Source: Isoetes taiwanensis (Eukaryota; Streptophyta; Lycopodiopsida; Isoetales; Isoetaceae). Taken from it: a DNA stretch of 64,000 bases. Numbering within the stretch: position 1 is the stretch's first letter; every line of letters begins with the position of its first letter. This document shows, in pieces, positions 22,920 to 33,289 of the stretch. The notes under the pieces were generated by a model. It made no database searches, was not told the origin of the DNA, and saw only the letters and a list, made by a program, of their open reading frames with translations. Location: contig JAJEKV010000013.1 of NCBI GenBank assembly GCA_021234155.1, forward strand, positions 10,232,338-10,296,337, written 5' to 3'. The position numbers were made by a program, and so were the translations under genes.

Positions 22920-25900
22920 CATTAATGGCCTAAAAATGCCATTTCTAGTGGAATATTTTTCAATGGTTTGATTGATTTCATATGTAATGTTTTATGGTTC
23001 AAATGTTGTGCTCTAGGATCCACCATGCCACCATGCAAATATCTTCTTCTAGCACCCTTGGTTTTTAAGGAAATTTGTCTCCCAAATGTTGTTTCATCTG
23101 AATTGAGCTCTAACGCATGAGGATCCCAACTTGATCTAAACATTTGTCTAATCATGAGGAAACGAAATTCTTAATTTATTTTTACAGTCTAATTAACATT
23201 GACGTCAATATCTAGCATAGTGTGGAGAAATTATGGTTCTAACTTGATATCCATGGATATTGTCTATACCATTGTGGCATGTAATGGTAATCCATTAAAC
23301 TATGCCTAAAAACTAACTTTGGTTTTTTAATAAGTGTGTCCCTTGGAGACCACCATGCTTGAAATTTTCAATGGTCTAGTCCTTTTGTCCATCATTTCTA
23401 CATTGTTGATGCATAATATCTTTAAATTAATGAAACATGCAAGCCAATTAATGATTCCACCAGTTCATCAAATATAATTATGTTCTCTTCCTCCGTAACT
23501 TGTGTTTTTCATAAGAAAACTCAAACTCAATCACGGTAACTATAAAAAGGAACGTCGTGGACATTGCATTAGAATTCGTGCATACCAACTCAAACTTTCT
23601 TTTCTTGTGCCACTGAGCCTAAAGAATCCTAGATGGTAATTGTGATGTAAGTCCTAACTATGACAATATGATGAATGTTGGTCAAACATTTCGGGAGAAG
23701 TTGACATTGCAACAATGCTACCTCAGAGCCCATCATGAAATAGATTTCAAAACATAGCGCAAGACGAAAGTTGAGAAACTTCATTTACTTTAAGAGCAAC
23801 TAACTTCTGCTTGATTTTTAGGAGTGTGTGCAATTGCAACTAGGTAAACAACATTCTTCATACATTACTAATAAGAAGGACAGAAACACAATGGTTCATC
23901 CTAAATACATTATATTCTATCGAGGTAATAATTAAAAGCAGATCATCAAGATTGAACATCTACCTTCACATGTCCAAATAGAATTAGTTAACAGATGATT
24001 GAAAGACAACATGAATTTCTCGCTAGACCCTATATTACACGTTAAACTACTAGCAAGCACTAGCATATCATTTGAAGATAATGCCAAGAAGTAAAGCATA
24101 GACAATTCCTTAGTAATTAGACTCGCTCCATATACAAATGGTGAAATGAAATTACTAGGGCAACTTTTGCATGATTCGCATTAAGTTTTGCATATCTTTG
24201 TTCATCCCCAAAGGAAAATTTGAAATTAGATGTAAAATGAGTAAAAATTAAACAGGTTTCATTTCGAATTTAGAGCAACGAAGGTTTAGGTCAAAAGCGG
24301 CTCAAAAAATTGTTCAAATTCAGTTCCACATCTGTAAAAATCGCGAACTTTTGTGATGGCAGCCTAGATCCTATGGTAATTTGTGAAAATCGATGGATTA
24401 TTGATGGAGCTCCACGGAGCTCATGGAAAACCACGGAGCTCATGGAAAGATTTGAGCGATGTATTCTTATGATATGTCTATGTATTTTTTTATTTTTATT
24501 TTTGCTTCTGCGGAAGTATGATATAGAATGGTAGGCAGAATTGTCGGTGTGCCCAGTGCCCAATGCCAGCCTATTCTTGGCACGTATTTATTTGGTTTTG
24601 CATGTCATGTGATTTCATCCTATAGAAACCCATGTACTCAATGGCCGAGATTAATGCTAAAATGGACGGCCCGGATTTTGATCCATGTCCTATCATTCTA
24701 TTGGCCATTCAAATTAATGGGCCTGTTCACTTGCCCGCCTCCACCGCCTTGACCATTCCTCTCCCAGCTATGGCGCTTGCGCTCCTCTCCCATCTATGGC
24801 GATTGCGCTCCAGCTATGGCGATTGCGCTCCATTCCGCCGTGACCATTCTGCTATGGCGATTGCGCCTTCTTATCTTACCCCTGCTTATGCTGCTGCTTC
24901 TACTTACGCCTGATTCTCCTTTTCGCTGATCCTCCTTATGTCTGCTTCAGCTATGGCGATTTTGAGAAGTAAGTATTGCCTTTTTCGGCCTGAAGCTCAA
25001 CGCACAACCATATTTGGCTATAGGTATTGTGAAGTAGAGCAGTCTCGGTGCCGAGCAGAGCAAGATCTGTTGCTTTAAGATCCGGTTGGGCTCTTTCTCA
25101 TATTCTTCCTTTCTTTTTTCGTTTGATTTTTTCCTTTAGATCACTCATAACATCTTTCTATTTATTTCTAACAGGGACTTCGCTTTGTTGAAGCACAGGA
25201 TTAGGGTGTCCAAGCGGCTAGAGCAACGGTTATGGCCATGCCTGTTTCTTGCAGAACAGATATTCCACCATTCTTACTCTTGTTTTGTAACTATATTTAG
25301 CCTCTTTGAATCCTTAAAAAAGATCATTTTACATTGTTAAATGAATCATGGCTGCCCCCGATATGATGAATCATGGCTGCCCCTGATATGACGGCGGAAC
25401 CCTGATATGGCGTTAATCTTTTCTTTGCTATCAACAGAGATCTGTTTATTTCGTGGAGATCCACTACAAAAATGCATTCGGCTGGGTTTAACTTGGAAAG
25501 ATGCAAAAAAGGGCGGCTACTCTGTTTCTTGCTGTATATCTGTTTCTTTCATTCAATAATAGCAAGGATGATTATATTTATTTTTCTCAATGCCTTTGTT
25601 TAGGATCAAGAATTCAAAATATATTTCTTGCTGTATTATCTGTTTCTTTCATTCAATAAGGATGATCATATTATTTGTCTCCATGCCTTTGTTTTACTAA
25701 CAAGAATTCAAAATATTCACAATATACCTCCGTTCACAATCAAGAATTCTGAAATATTCAAAATATATGAATGCTTGACTATTGAATAAGAAAAGCAACA
25801 AATACAATCCCAAATGATAAAGGGAATAGGTTTGGTTTCTTGAACGAAACAATGTTAAGGAAATTCAAAAAAAAAAGCATATCTCCTTTTTAAGGAAACA

Positions 25901-25984
25901 ACGTTAGCAATTTAAAGAAACAATGTTAGATTGCTTAAAAGCATGTATATTTTTGAAGGAAACAATACAATATACAGAAACCAA
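22920..25984. other. inner CACTA unique interior, no gene recognised
   Basis: Mostly A/T-rich unique DNA. Around 24640-25000 it turns G/C-rich, with repeated CTATGGCGATTGCGC strings, and reads like the 5' part of a plant gene, possibly a captured fragment. Nothing matches a family I know. A short direct repeat with GAATCATGGCTGCCCC lies near 25343 and 25368. Confidence 0.4.
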
Positions 25985-26466
25985 ATTTGTACACTAAAAA
26001 ATCACACTTAAAAAAAACCACACAAGTTTTCTACCTGTAATAACTACACTTAAAAACCACACTTTACTTAAAAACCACACTTTTCTACATGTGGATATTT
26101 TGCTAAACTACATGTTATATAGTAAAAACAACACTTGGAAACAACTACTATTCACGTGGATATTCTGTTAAACCACACGTTGATTTTTTAGTAAAAACAA
26201 CTACTATTTTAAAAAACCATATGTTGATATTCTGTAAAAACACATGTTATTTTTTTAGTAAAAAACAAAAAAAACAACACCTAAAAACAACGCATTGATT
26301 TTTTTTCAAAATGCTGTCAAATTTTCTATGCATAGACTTTTTAGCCAAAAACTACACGTTATTTCTAGCATTTTCGGAACATTACAACAGGTGGACTTTA
26401 AGTGTTGTTTTTTTACAAAAAAGACAGCGAAAAACTACACATAGAGCGAAATTTGGGGTTAGTGTG
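25985..26466 (-). repeat. right subterminal repeats and TIR of inner CACTA
   Basis: Motifs AAAAACCACAC, AAACTACAC and AAAACAACAC recur, mirroring the left end, then the inverted terminal repeat GGGGTTAGTGTG closes the element. Confidence 0.8.
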
Positions 26467-26580
26467 CTAGATGGCATGTTGGAGCCCGCGTGGCATGTTT
26501 CAGCCACCTTGGCATGTTTGAGTCACCTTGGCATATTGGAGCCTAGATGGCGTGTAGGAGCCCACGTGGCATGGTTGAGC
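26467..26580 (-). repeat. 19-bp minisatellite between inner CACTA and hAT
   Basis: About six inverse-orientation units. They continue the block broken at 17728 and are cut again at 26580 by the hAT element. Confidence 0.85.
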
Positions 26581-26940
26581 CAGGGATAGGTTCTATACGT
26601 ACAAAATTCAAATTCCTGACGTATAAAGTAAAAAAATACATATTTTTTAATAAAATATGTATTTAACGTATTTAAACCTCGCCGGCCGGAAAAAAAAATT
26701 TCGCGTACGCGAAAGCTTCGTGGAAAGCGTCTGTAAAAATTCTTCACGTCTGTGCCGAAATACAAACTTTTGCCAAAAAAGTACAAGTCGACATTCACAT
26801 GCACCGAAAACTTGGTTTAGCGTCACAGACGAAACCCGACAATTTTGCTGCGAAATTACAGCGTCGCCGTTTATCACGTTCGATATCTTGCGAAAAGTTT
26901 TCGCATCTGTGGCCCCATAGTTTTACAGCGTCTGTGAAGT

Positions 26941-28040
26941 TTTTTTTATATATTAGCGGCGCGGTGTTTCAGTTTTTGCGCCGCAAAGAAGGTATTCTTC
27001 TGCGCCAAACCTTCCAACTTGCCCCCCAAAAACTTTTTTTTTTGTTTTTCTTAGTTTTTAGACATTTTTTTGTTGTTTTTTTTATAGTTAGGCTAGGCAA
27101 GGTCCTCAGTTAGGCCCTCGCCTGTTGCCCCCATGTGTAAGGGGCGTGACGATGGTGAGTGCCTTGTTCTGTGGGCCGAGCTTGGCCTATTTTAGGAAAA
27201 AAAAAAAAAAAAAAAAAAACAATAATTCAAGACAAATAATAATTCAAGACCAAAAAAAAAAAAAAAAAAATATCAAATTTTGTTGCCTTCCCTTTGAAAG
27301 GACAACCTTAGTACCAATTAGGTTTAGTGGCCTTAGGGTTTCGTGTTGCCAAGGGCGGAGGCATGCCCCTTGCCTGGTATTGCCGCATTTATTTGCGCCA
27401 TGCCGAGGGTGGGTGGCGATGCTGAAGTTTAAGGCAACTAGGGTCTCCCTTTTTTAAGAAGTATAACCCTCGCCTGACGCCGCTGTTGGCCTTGGTCACG
27501 CGGTGTTGAAAGGTGTGTGTTGTACTCTTATTGAGGGTTACGAGAATGTTTTACTAATACATTTCCTAGTTCCTGATGGTGTTGTTGATGAAAGTCCGAC
27601 ACCAATAGAGGAACTGGCGTGACCTGGGTGGGACAAGTGCAATGCATTTTAAACCTGCTAGCCTCGCATTTTGGCAGTAGCTGGGCTATAGATCATAAAT
27701 CGTGTTTTGGTCCTTTCATGTGTTATCCCATCCTTGGCCTTGCACATATATACTTATGAACCAATTAAAATTTACCAGTAATAGGATAAAATGTTAGGGT
27801 CTTAGTGTAGTAGCTTAAAAGTAGCGTTTTCATGCTGGTTAAAGAAATTGATCTGGTTAAAGAAATTGATTTACCGTCATGTGCTAAGCACTAAATTGAA
27901 AGTTTTATCTTTGCTTGACTTGTAGGTGTTCTTTGTTGTCATTTTAAGCATTGTCGGTGGAGTCGCATTTTGCTAGCTAGCTAGACAATCCCTTAAGACA
28001 AGCAGTATGACTTCAGAAGAGAGAGCATAAGTTAACCCGC
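26941..28040. other. hAT interior with homopolymer runs
   Basis: Holds long A-runs at 27198-27219 and 27253-27270 around repeated AATAATTCAAGAC. Otherwise no gene is supported up to the start of the kinase-like remnant. Confidence 0.4.
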
Positions 28041-28048
28041 AACCAAAT

Positions 28049-28525
28049 GTGGCATTAACGTCCCAAATAGAGCCGCAACCAGTAGAGGCATTGGCGTCCC
28101 AAACAGAGGCTACAGAGTTGCAACCTGAGTCATCTTCTGCAGCATTGCCGCGTAGGAAAAGAACTAGACCACAACAAGCATGGTCTACTTTGAGACCAGA
28201 ATTTATGAACTGGTTGTGTAATCGGCTGTGCAATGCCTCAGCTCAGGATTTGGAATTGATTACCAACAGTGAGGAAGGATGGCTAGACTACCATGCAGAC
28301 TTGGTAAAAGATGCCGAGAGGGCTTTTAAACTTCGAATGATGGATCTAGAGCCCGAAAAGAGTGAGCAAGAGAGGTATACATGGATAGTGGGTAATATTA
28401 GCCGCACTACCGGGAATATGATCACAGAAGTTTCAAATTTGAGTAGTCATCGCCAGCACATGGAATGTGGCGTGGACCAACAGAAAATTAAAGAAAGAAG
28501 CCCATCAACCCCCTCATCTTGTTAA
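28049..28525 (+). pseudogene. N-terminal part of kinase-like gene remnant
   Basis: An open frame of 158 codons with repeated acidic/Gln segments (QIEPQPVEALASQTEATEL), then PRRKRTRPQQAWSTLRPEF and a helical region. The frame is lost near 28500. In another frame the sequence continues VKKVLAQTIKAKRPGETDRE, meets a TAA at 28598, and then joins the kinase domain. It therefore looks like the N-terminal region of the same ancestral protein. I do not recognise the domain. Confidence 0.5.
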
Positions 28526-28598
28526 GAAAGTGTTGGCGCAAACCATAAAAGCCAAACGTCCTGGTGAGACAGATAGGGAGTGGGAAGCTCGTAGAAGA

Positions 28599-29489
28599 TA
28601 AGATGCCAAGATAACTTGGTTTCCCAAAGTAGATTCATCACAAATAATAAACAGACAACGAATTGGTTCTGGTTCATATGGCGCCGTGTATAAGTGCAAT
28701 ATTTTAGGGTCTAGTTTTATTAAGGATGAACCTTATTGTGTAAAACTTCAACATGATAATTTTCATCCAAGTACGGATCCCAATAAGTTAGTGCAAGCTA
28801 TGTTGAAGAACATGAGGGAGTCTGGAATGCAAGTTAGGCACGGGTGTATAATACGGTGCATTGTTAGCACAACCGGCCTAGAAAGACAAGGGTTAATTTT
28901 CCCTTTTTGGAATGGAGGTTCGTTGGCAACCTTCTTTACAAGTCATGGGAGCAATGCTTTTGCAGAGCTTGCATCTAAGAAGTTAGGAGTTGTCCCCAGA
29001 GTTGAGACGGACTTGAGGCTGCTTGAGGAGCGGAGAAAGAAAGAATTATTTGTTGCCTCTAGGGTTGGGGACTTGGCAATGTCATTTTGCAGCGGGCTAC
29101 GAAAACTCCATCAAGAAAGATATTTGCATATGGACTTGCATCCGGGCAATATATTGCTCCATTTTGATTATGGAAAGGAGAAGGGATGTATTGATCCTCA
29201 GGCTGTATACATTGGCATTTGTGATTGGGGTGAATCCAGGTTGATCGGCGAGACAGTGGAGGTAAAACGATGGCATTACAAGGGTTTGGATGGCGAGGGT
29301 AAGAAAAGAATTGAGATGGAAAGGGCCAGGCATCCATATATGCACGATGATCTTTTCTTTGGTAGTGGCTCGAAGACAGTGCCTGCAAGGATTGACTTTG
29401 ATTTGCACGGGGCAGCCTACATTGTCTACTACTTGGCTGACTTTGCTAGTAAGCACTCCTACATGGAGTCAATAGGAAGCCTGGAGTAG
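28599..29489 (+). pseudogene. protein-kinase-like domain inside the hAT element
   Basis: Kinase motifs appear in order: glycine loop IGSGSYGAVYK (about 28656-28691), the ATP-lysine segment YCVKLQ, catalytic loop LHMDLHPGNILL (29124-29159) and CDWGES in the place of DFG (29221-29238). The main continuous frame ends at a stop at 29487-29489. The same frame then reads on past two further stops to about 29715 (QLLDTMRSSFHCS), so the ancestral protein was longer. An in-frame TAA at 28598 separates it from the upstream part. HMDLH for HRDLK and DWG for DFG set it apart from ordinary plant receptor kinases. It is a broken gene, but the kinase core itself reads through without a stop. Confidence 0.75.
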
Positions 29490-29991
29490 CAAGGCAAGCA
29501 TCGGAGAATGTGCGACTATTTGAAACATTGTGTTGAGTCGCCAATGAGAGACAAAACATGAAAATTTGATATGGCCCAGCTACTTGACACCATGCGGAGC
29601 AGTTTTCATTGCTCTCCAATGCCATGCACGAGGCCACAATTGGAATCAGATTGGATTCTTCAGCTTGGCCAGGGTGGCGACGACGCAGTAGACCAAGCTG
29701 GTCCTAGTCACGCTTAGCGTGCATATTCTGTCGAGCATTCACACCATAAATTCACATTCAAACATTCTTGTACTATATAATATTCTAAATAGATTCATCA
29801 AAGGAGCGTTTGATGCTATTTGAGAAATTATTGTTTGTGTATATAGCTTAGTTCCTCTTTTCACGTGTTTTTTGTGTTATTTATTGTGTGTTTTTTTTAT
29901 ATGTCGCAGCTAATGAAAATTATAAAGACAAGAAGTCAAAGCACACTTATACAAGTCAATTAGCGCATCTATACAAGTTAGCACTATCATT

Positions 29992-30950
29992 ATGTCTCGT
30001 GAACATGACGAAGAATCTCATCCACAGAATGTGGGTAAGTCGGAGCAGCAGGATCAGCATGATTTTTCGGTACCCTCGAATTTGAGGACCCCCTCTCCTT
30101 TCTTGCAAAACATGGAGAACGAGCTTGAAATGTCAGCTGCTCGGCAAATGGAGAGAGCAGCAGCACATGCAAGAGCGAATGAGTTTCGCGCACGGCTGAG
30201 TTAAGAAGGCTGCGTGCGATGGACGAAGTTTCGAAGAGGGATAATTGCACCATCACAGAGGTGCATAATGTGGCTGGCGAGGCAGGGCCAGGCTATTGTC
30301 CGCATGGAGCAGACTACGAAGACATAATCACAAATTTGGACAAGAATGAGTTTGAAAGAGATTGGTCTAGTAGGAGGGGTAAGTATAAGGCTCACGAGTG
30401 CAAGATTGCTGTGGTTCGAGCAAAAAGCGAAAAATGTCCAAGTGAAGGGACATTTACCTACAACGGAGTTCAGAGTTTCACGCACAAGTATACTACGAGC
30501 TTGTGAAGGAAGTGCCCGTGAATTATGCGGCAAAAAATGGAGGCAAGGAAGCGGTAGTGGCAAAGACCAAGAGGGTCAAGCTTATTGGAAGATAGCGAGA
30601 GTGGGGCATGGTGAGCCCGCTACCATTACATACCTTGTGGCTGACGCTTATCCAACTTTTGAGGTGGCGGGGTAGCTTCTACCGAGCCGTGAATGACCTT
30701 GTAGATATTCGAGCCCAATTGAGAATGAGAGAAGTCGGAACCTAACCCTCTCCAAGAGAATATTCGCAAAAGGACCCGCAGCCGATGGGTATGAGAAGAT
30801 GGCCACTGAATTAGAGGACACTAAACGGCAGCTAAGCGGCTTTGAACAGAGGGTTACGGTCCTCATGACTAACAACGATCACTTCATGCTAATCCGACAA
30901 AAATCGTTGGACTCGATCCTTTTAGGTGACTTCCGGGCTTGATCAATATC
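29992..30950 (+). pseudogene. decayed coding region downstream of kinase remnant
   Basis: Several short frames follow one another: MSREHDEESHPQNV (29992-30204), then a 30219-30506 frame with YKAHECKIAVVRAKSEKC, then SFYRAVNDLVDIRAQL and a helical MATELEDTKRQLSGFEQRV stretch to about 30942. Together they look like one protein with frameshifts, ending in a probable coiled coil. The family is not recognised. It may be a second gene of the same element. Confidence 0.4.
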
Positions 30951-31149
30951 ATATCTCCCTCATGAAGTATTTGTATGAGAGCCCGATTAGGAAGACCTAA
31001 AGCTCCAAGATTTCAAACATTGCCATGTGTGTGGTGACAACCCGACACGTGGGTTGGTACACTCTAGGGTGTGGGTGGATGTTGGGAAGCCGCCTGTCCT
31101 AATGCAAGATGGATGGATTTTTCCTGAGTTACAATATGCCATATTAAAT

Positions 31150-31604
31150 ATGCAAGGTCCGATTAGCACAGTCGTACTTCCGTGCGTCTGAAGTTTTTAC
31201 GTTTTTTACGACGATACCTCTTAACGTACTTCGGAAATTTAACGTTACCTAAAAAATTTGATGCGTTAAAAGTTCAGAGAGTGCGACGCATCGCACTTAA
31301 AAACGTCTGATTTTACCTTAAAAAACCTTGAAAAAACTTTAAAAACCTTTTAAAACGTAAAAACCTTTAAAAAGCGTCACCGCACCTCAAAAAAAACGTA
31401 ACGCATTTCAAATTTTTTTTTTTTTTTTTTTTTTTTGATCGCAGAATGCATAAAACCATTCCAGACGTCTTTACGCGTCCGGTCGATACGGTAAGTACCT
31501 AGAAGGTACCCGACGCAGCATACATAACCTACATAATCGCAAGGTCGCATGCCAAGCGTTGCATCCTCGACCGCTCCTCGCAGGAGGGATGGGTAGATGC
31601 ACAC
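31150..31604. other. CG-rich-word stretch with 25-base T-run
   Basis: Words such as GCGTC, ACGTCTG and TTAACG are frequent, as at the ends of the surrounding hAT element, followed by a long T-run at about 31411-31436. It could be a remnant of another hAT terminus. Confidence 0.35.
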
Positions 31605-32308
31605 CAGGGTTGCCCTTAAGGCCAAATTTGTCTCCGCATAATTTAGAAGGTCGGGCGAATAATAGAGTTGCAAGATTAGTTATGCTGGCGAATGTTTTCT
31701 AGACATGAATGTTTTTTATAGAAATCTAGGCGAATCATGACCAATATTATTTGCCAAGATTTAAGTGTCTTTATTTTCCAAGAATTTATGTGGTGAAATT
31801 TTATTCACCGGCATCCATATTTAATAAAGGACACAAACACATTATAACTATACTTGCATGATGCAATACCACAACCTAACCTTTGCAAATGAGAATGTGG
31901 CTTATCCTTGTAGATAAAACAAATTTATTAAAAGAGAGGTCTGTAAAAAATGCTCTCCAATGCATCCTTAGAAGTATTTGAAACACAATAGCTACAATAA
32001 TAACTCTTAAAATTAGCATATGTACCTGGATGGATATGGAGAATAGATTAGGTTATGAAGAAAGCCTAGAATATTAGGCGATTCCTTAAGAAATATACGA
32101 GAAGGAGGATAGAGGATAAGGCGAATCCATAGTTATGACGCTTAGTGCATGTGGCGAATTTTCAAGTGGAGTGAGTTTGTTTGTAGAAAAGTTGGCTAAT
32201 TTTATTTTTTTCATCTATAACGGGCCCTACTAAACCATAGCATCAAAATTTCTCGATACCCTTAAAAAATAGCCTTTTGGCGAACTTTCGTCCTTAAGGG
32301 CTACCCTG
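31605..32308. mobile_element. 704-bp non-autonomous hAT element
   Basis: Left end CAGGGTTGCCCTTAAGG; right end, inverted from 32308, CAGGGTAGCCCTTAAGG. The perfect 8-bp duplication ATGCACAC occupies 31597-31604 and 32309-32316. Inside, GGCGAA and TTCGCC words recur near the ends. There is no coding content. It is a clean, young-looking insertion compared with its surroundings and belongs to a different hAT family from the 15.9-kb element around it. Confidence 0.9.
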
Positions 32309-32452
32309 ATGCACACTTTTCAAACCTTTCGCGAGATGGAATTGTGGAGGGGAGTGGAGGAGCCGCGTGAAGGAGAGGCAGTGCCAGACATTAACCAGTT
32401 CTTACCACCACCTCCAGGGCCGCAGGGTGATTATATTGACCCAAATGACCAA
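32309..32452 (+). pseudogene. C-terminal coding remnant interrupted by the small hAT
   Basis: Starting at the target duplication, a frame reads MHTFQTFREMELWRGVEEP, then a Pro-rich FLPPPPGPQGDYIDPNDQ and a stop at 32450-32452. The clear frame and proline-rich acidic tail look like the end of a real protein, probably of the host hAT or its cargo. The upstream part lies across the insertion near 31500-31604. Confidence 0.4.
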
Positions 32453-32541
32453 TGAAAATGAGATATTACATTTTTAGACAAAGAAAATTTTGACCTGTAT
32501 CATTTTGAAGCTTATATTGAAGCGTTTAGCGGCCAGCGTTC

Positions 32542-33180
32542 GTGCAACACAGGGGGTTTTTCGTAGGGGAGATGCCCGCGAAGAAGAAAGACCCCATCGA
32601 ATATGATGGGGACATAGCAAACCTGTTATCGGTGATCAACGAACTCAAAAATGAGATCCACTGTTTGCGGTCGGAGGTCAAATCGATTCAGGGAACCCTG
32701 GACGAATTGCTTATCCAAAACCAGAATCTGAGAAAACAAAATGCAGAAATGTCTTCAAACCTAAAACCCTCAGATTTTAAGGCACAAATTACAGAGTTGG
32801 AGAGTAAGCTAGCATCTTTGGTAGCAGAAACCACAAAGGAGCAAATGAAACTTCACCAAGCTGAAGTTTCATCAGAGCAAACAGAGCAAGAAATACGAGC
32901 CAAAAATCTGAAGATATCAGGTTTGCAAGAGGTAGAAGGAGAAGATTTGACAATTACTGTTAGGCGCTTTTTCTCAGAGACAATGCGTCTTCATGACCCA
33001 CTTCATGTGTCGTCAAGAAGATTGGGAAAACCAGGTACATACTCTCGCCCAATTCTAGTGAAATTCCAGACAAAAGAAGCTAGAGATAGAGTTACGCATA
33101 ATGTAAATGTGCTTAAGGGGAGAGAAGATCCGGCTGGATCGGGACCTTACTCCAAGCCGATTAGAATCTGCAAAGCTTGA
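32542..33180 (+). CDS. LINE ORF1 protein (RNA-binding)
   Basis: 212 codons. A long coiled coil (about residues 25-110) is followed by NLKISGLQEVEGEDLTITV, then SSRRLGKPGTYSRPILVKF and RDRVTHNVNVLKGR. That order, coiled coil then RRM-like fold then a LGK...RPILVKF C-terminal domain, is that of L1/CR1-like ORF1 proteins that bind the element RNA. The frame is open throughout. The next ORF follows at once, as in bicistronic LINEs. Confidence 0.8.
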   Translation: MQHRGFFVGEMPAKKKDPIEYDGDIANLLSVINELKNEIHCLRSEVKSIQGTLDELLIQNQNLRKQNAEMSSNLKPSDFKAQITELESKLASLVAETTKEQMKLHQAEVSSEQTEQEIRAKNLKISGLQEVEGEDLTITVRRFFSETMRLHDPLHVSSRRLGKPGTYSRPILVKFQTKEARDRVTHNVNVLKGREDPAGSGPYSKPIRICKA

Positions 33181-33289
33181 ATGGGCAAAAGTAAAAGAGG
33201 CCGGGGATAAAGGATTAGTTGCATATCCGGACCAAGCGGAAAAAGCCATCATCACAAACAGAAACACACACTAGGAAGCAAGGGCCTTG

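Larger units (their letters stand above)
17729..26466. mobile_element. inner CACTA-type transposon (8.7 kb), same family as the outer one
   Basis: Left end CACTACAACCCCAAAATTTG; right end, inverted from 26466, CACACTAACCCCAAATTTCG. Both flanks carry CTA directly next to the element (17726-17728 and 26467-26469). Removing the element restores a normal minisatellite unit (GGAGCCTAGATGGCATG), so CTA is a clear 3-bp target duplication. The layout repeats that of the outer element: A/T-rich subterminal repeats (17729-18045 and 25985-26440), then minisatellite, then unique interior. No transposase is recognisable. Confidence 0.87.

Noticed and set aside
24632-24913. Real gene in the G/C-rich part of the inner CACTA
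   Set aside because: The frame consists largely of repeated CTATGGCGATTGCGC strings and has no recognisable domain; kept only as a possible captured fragment.
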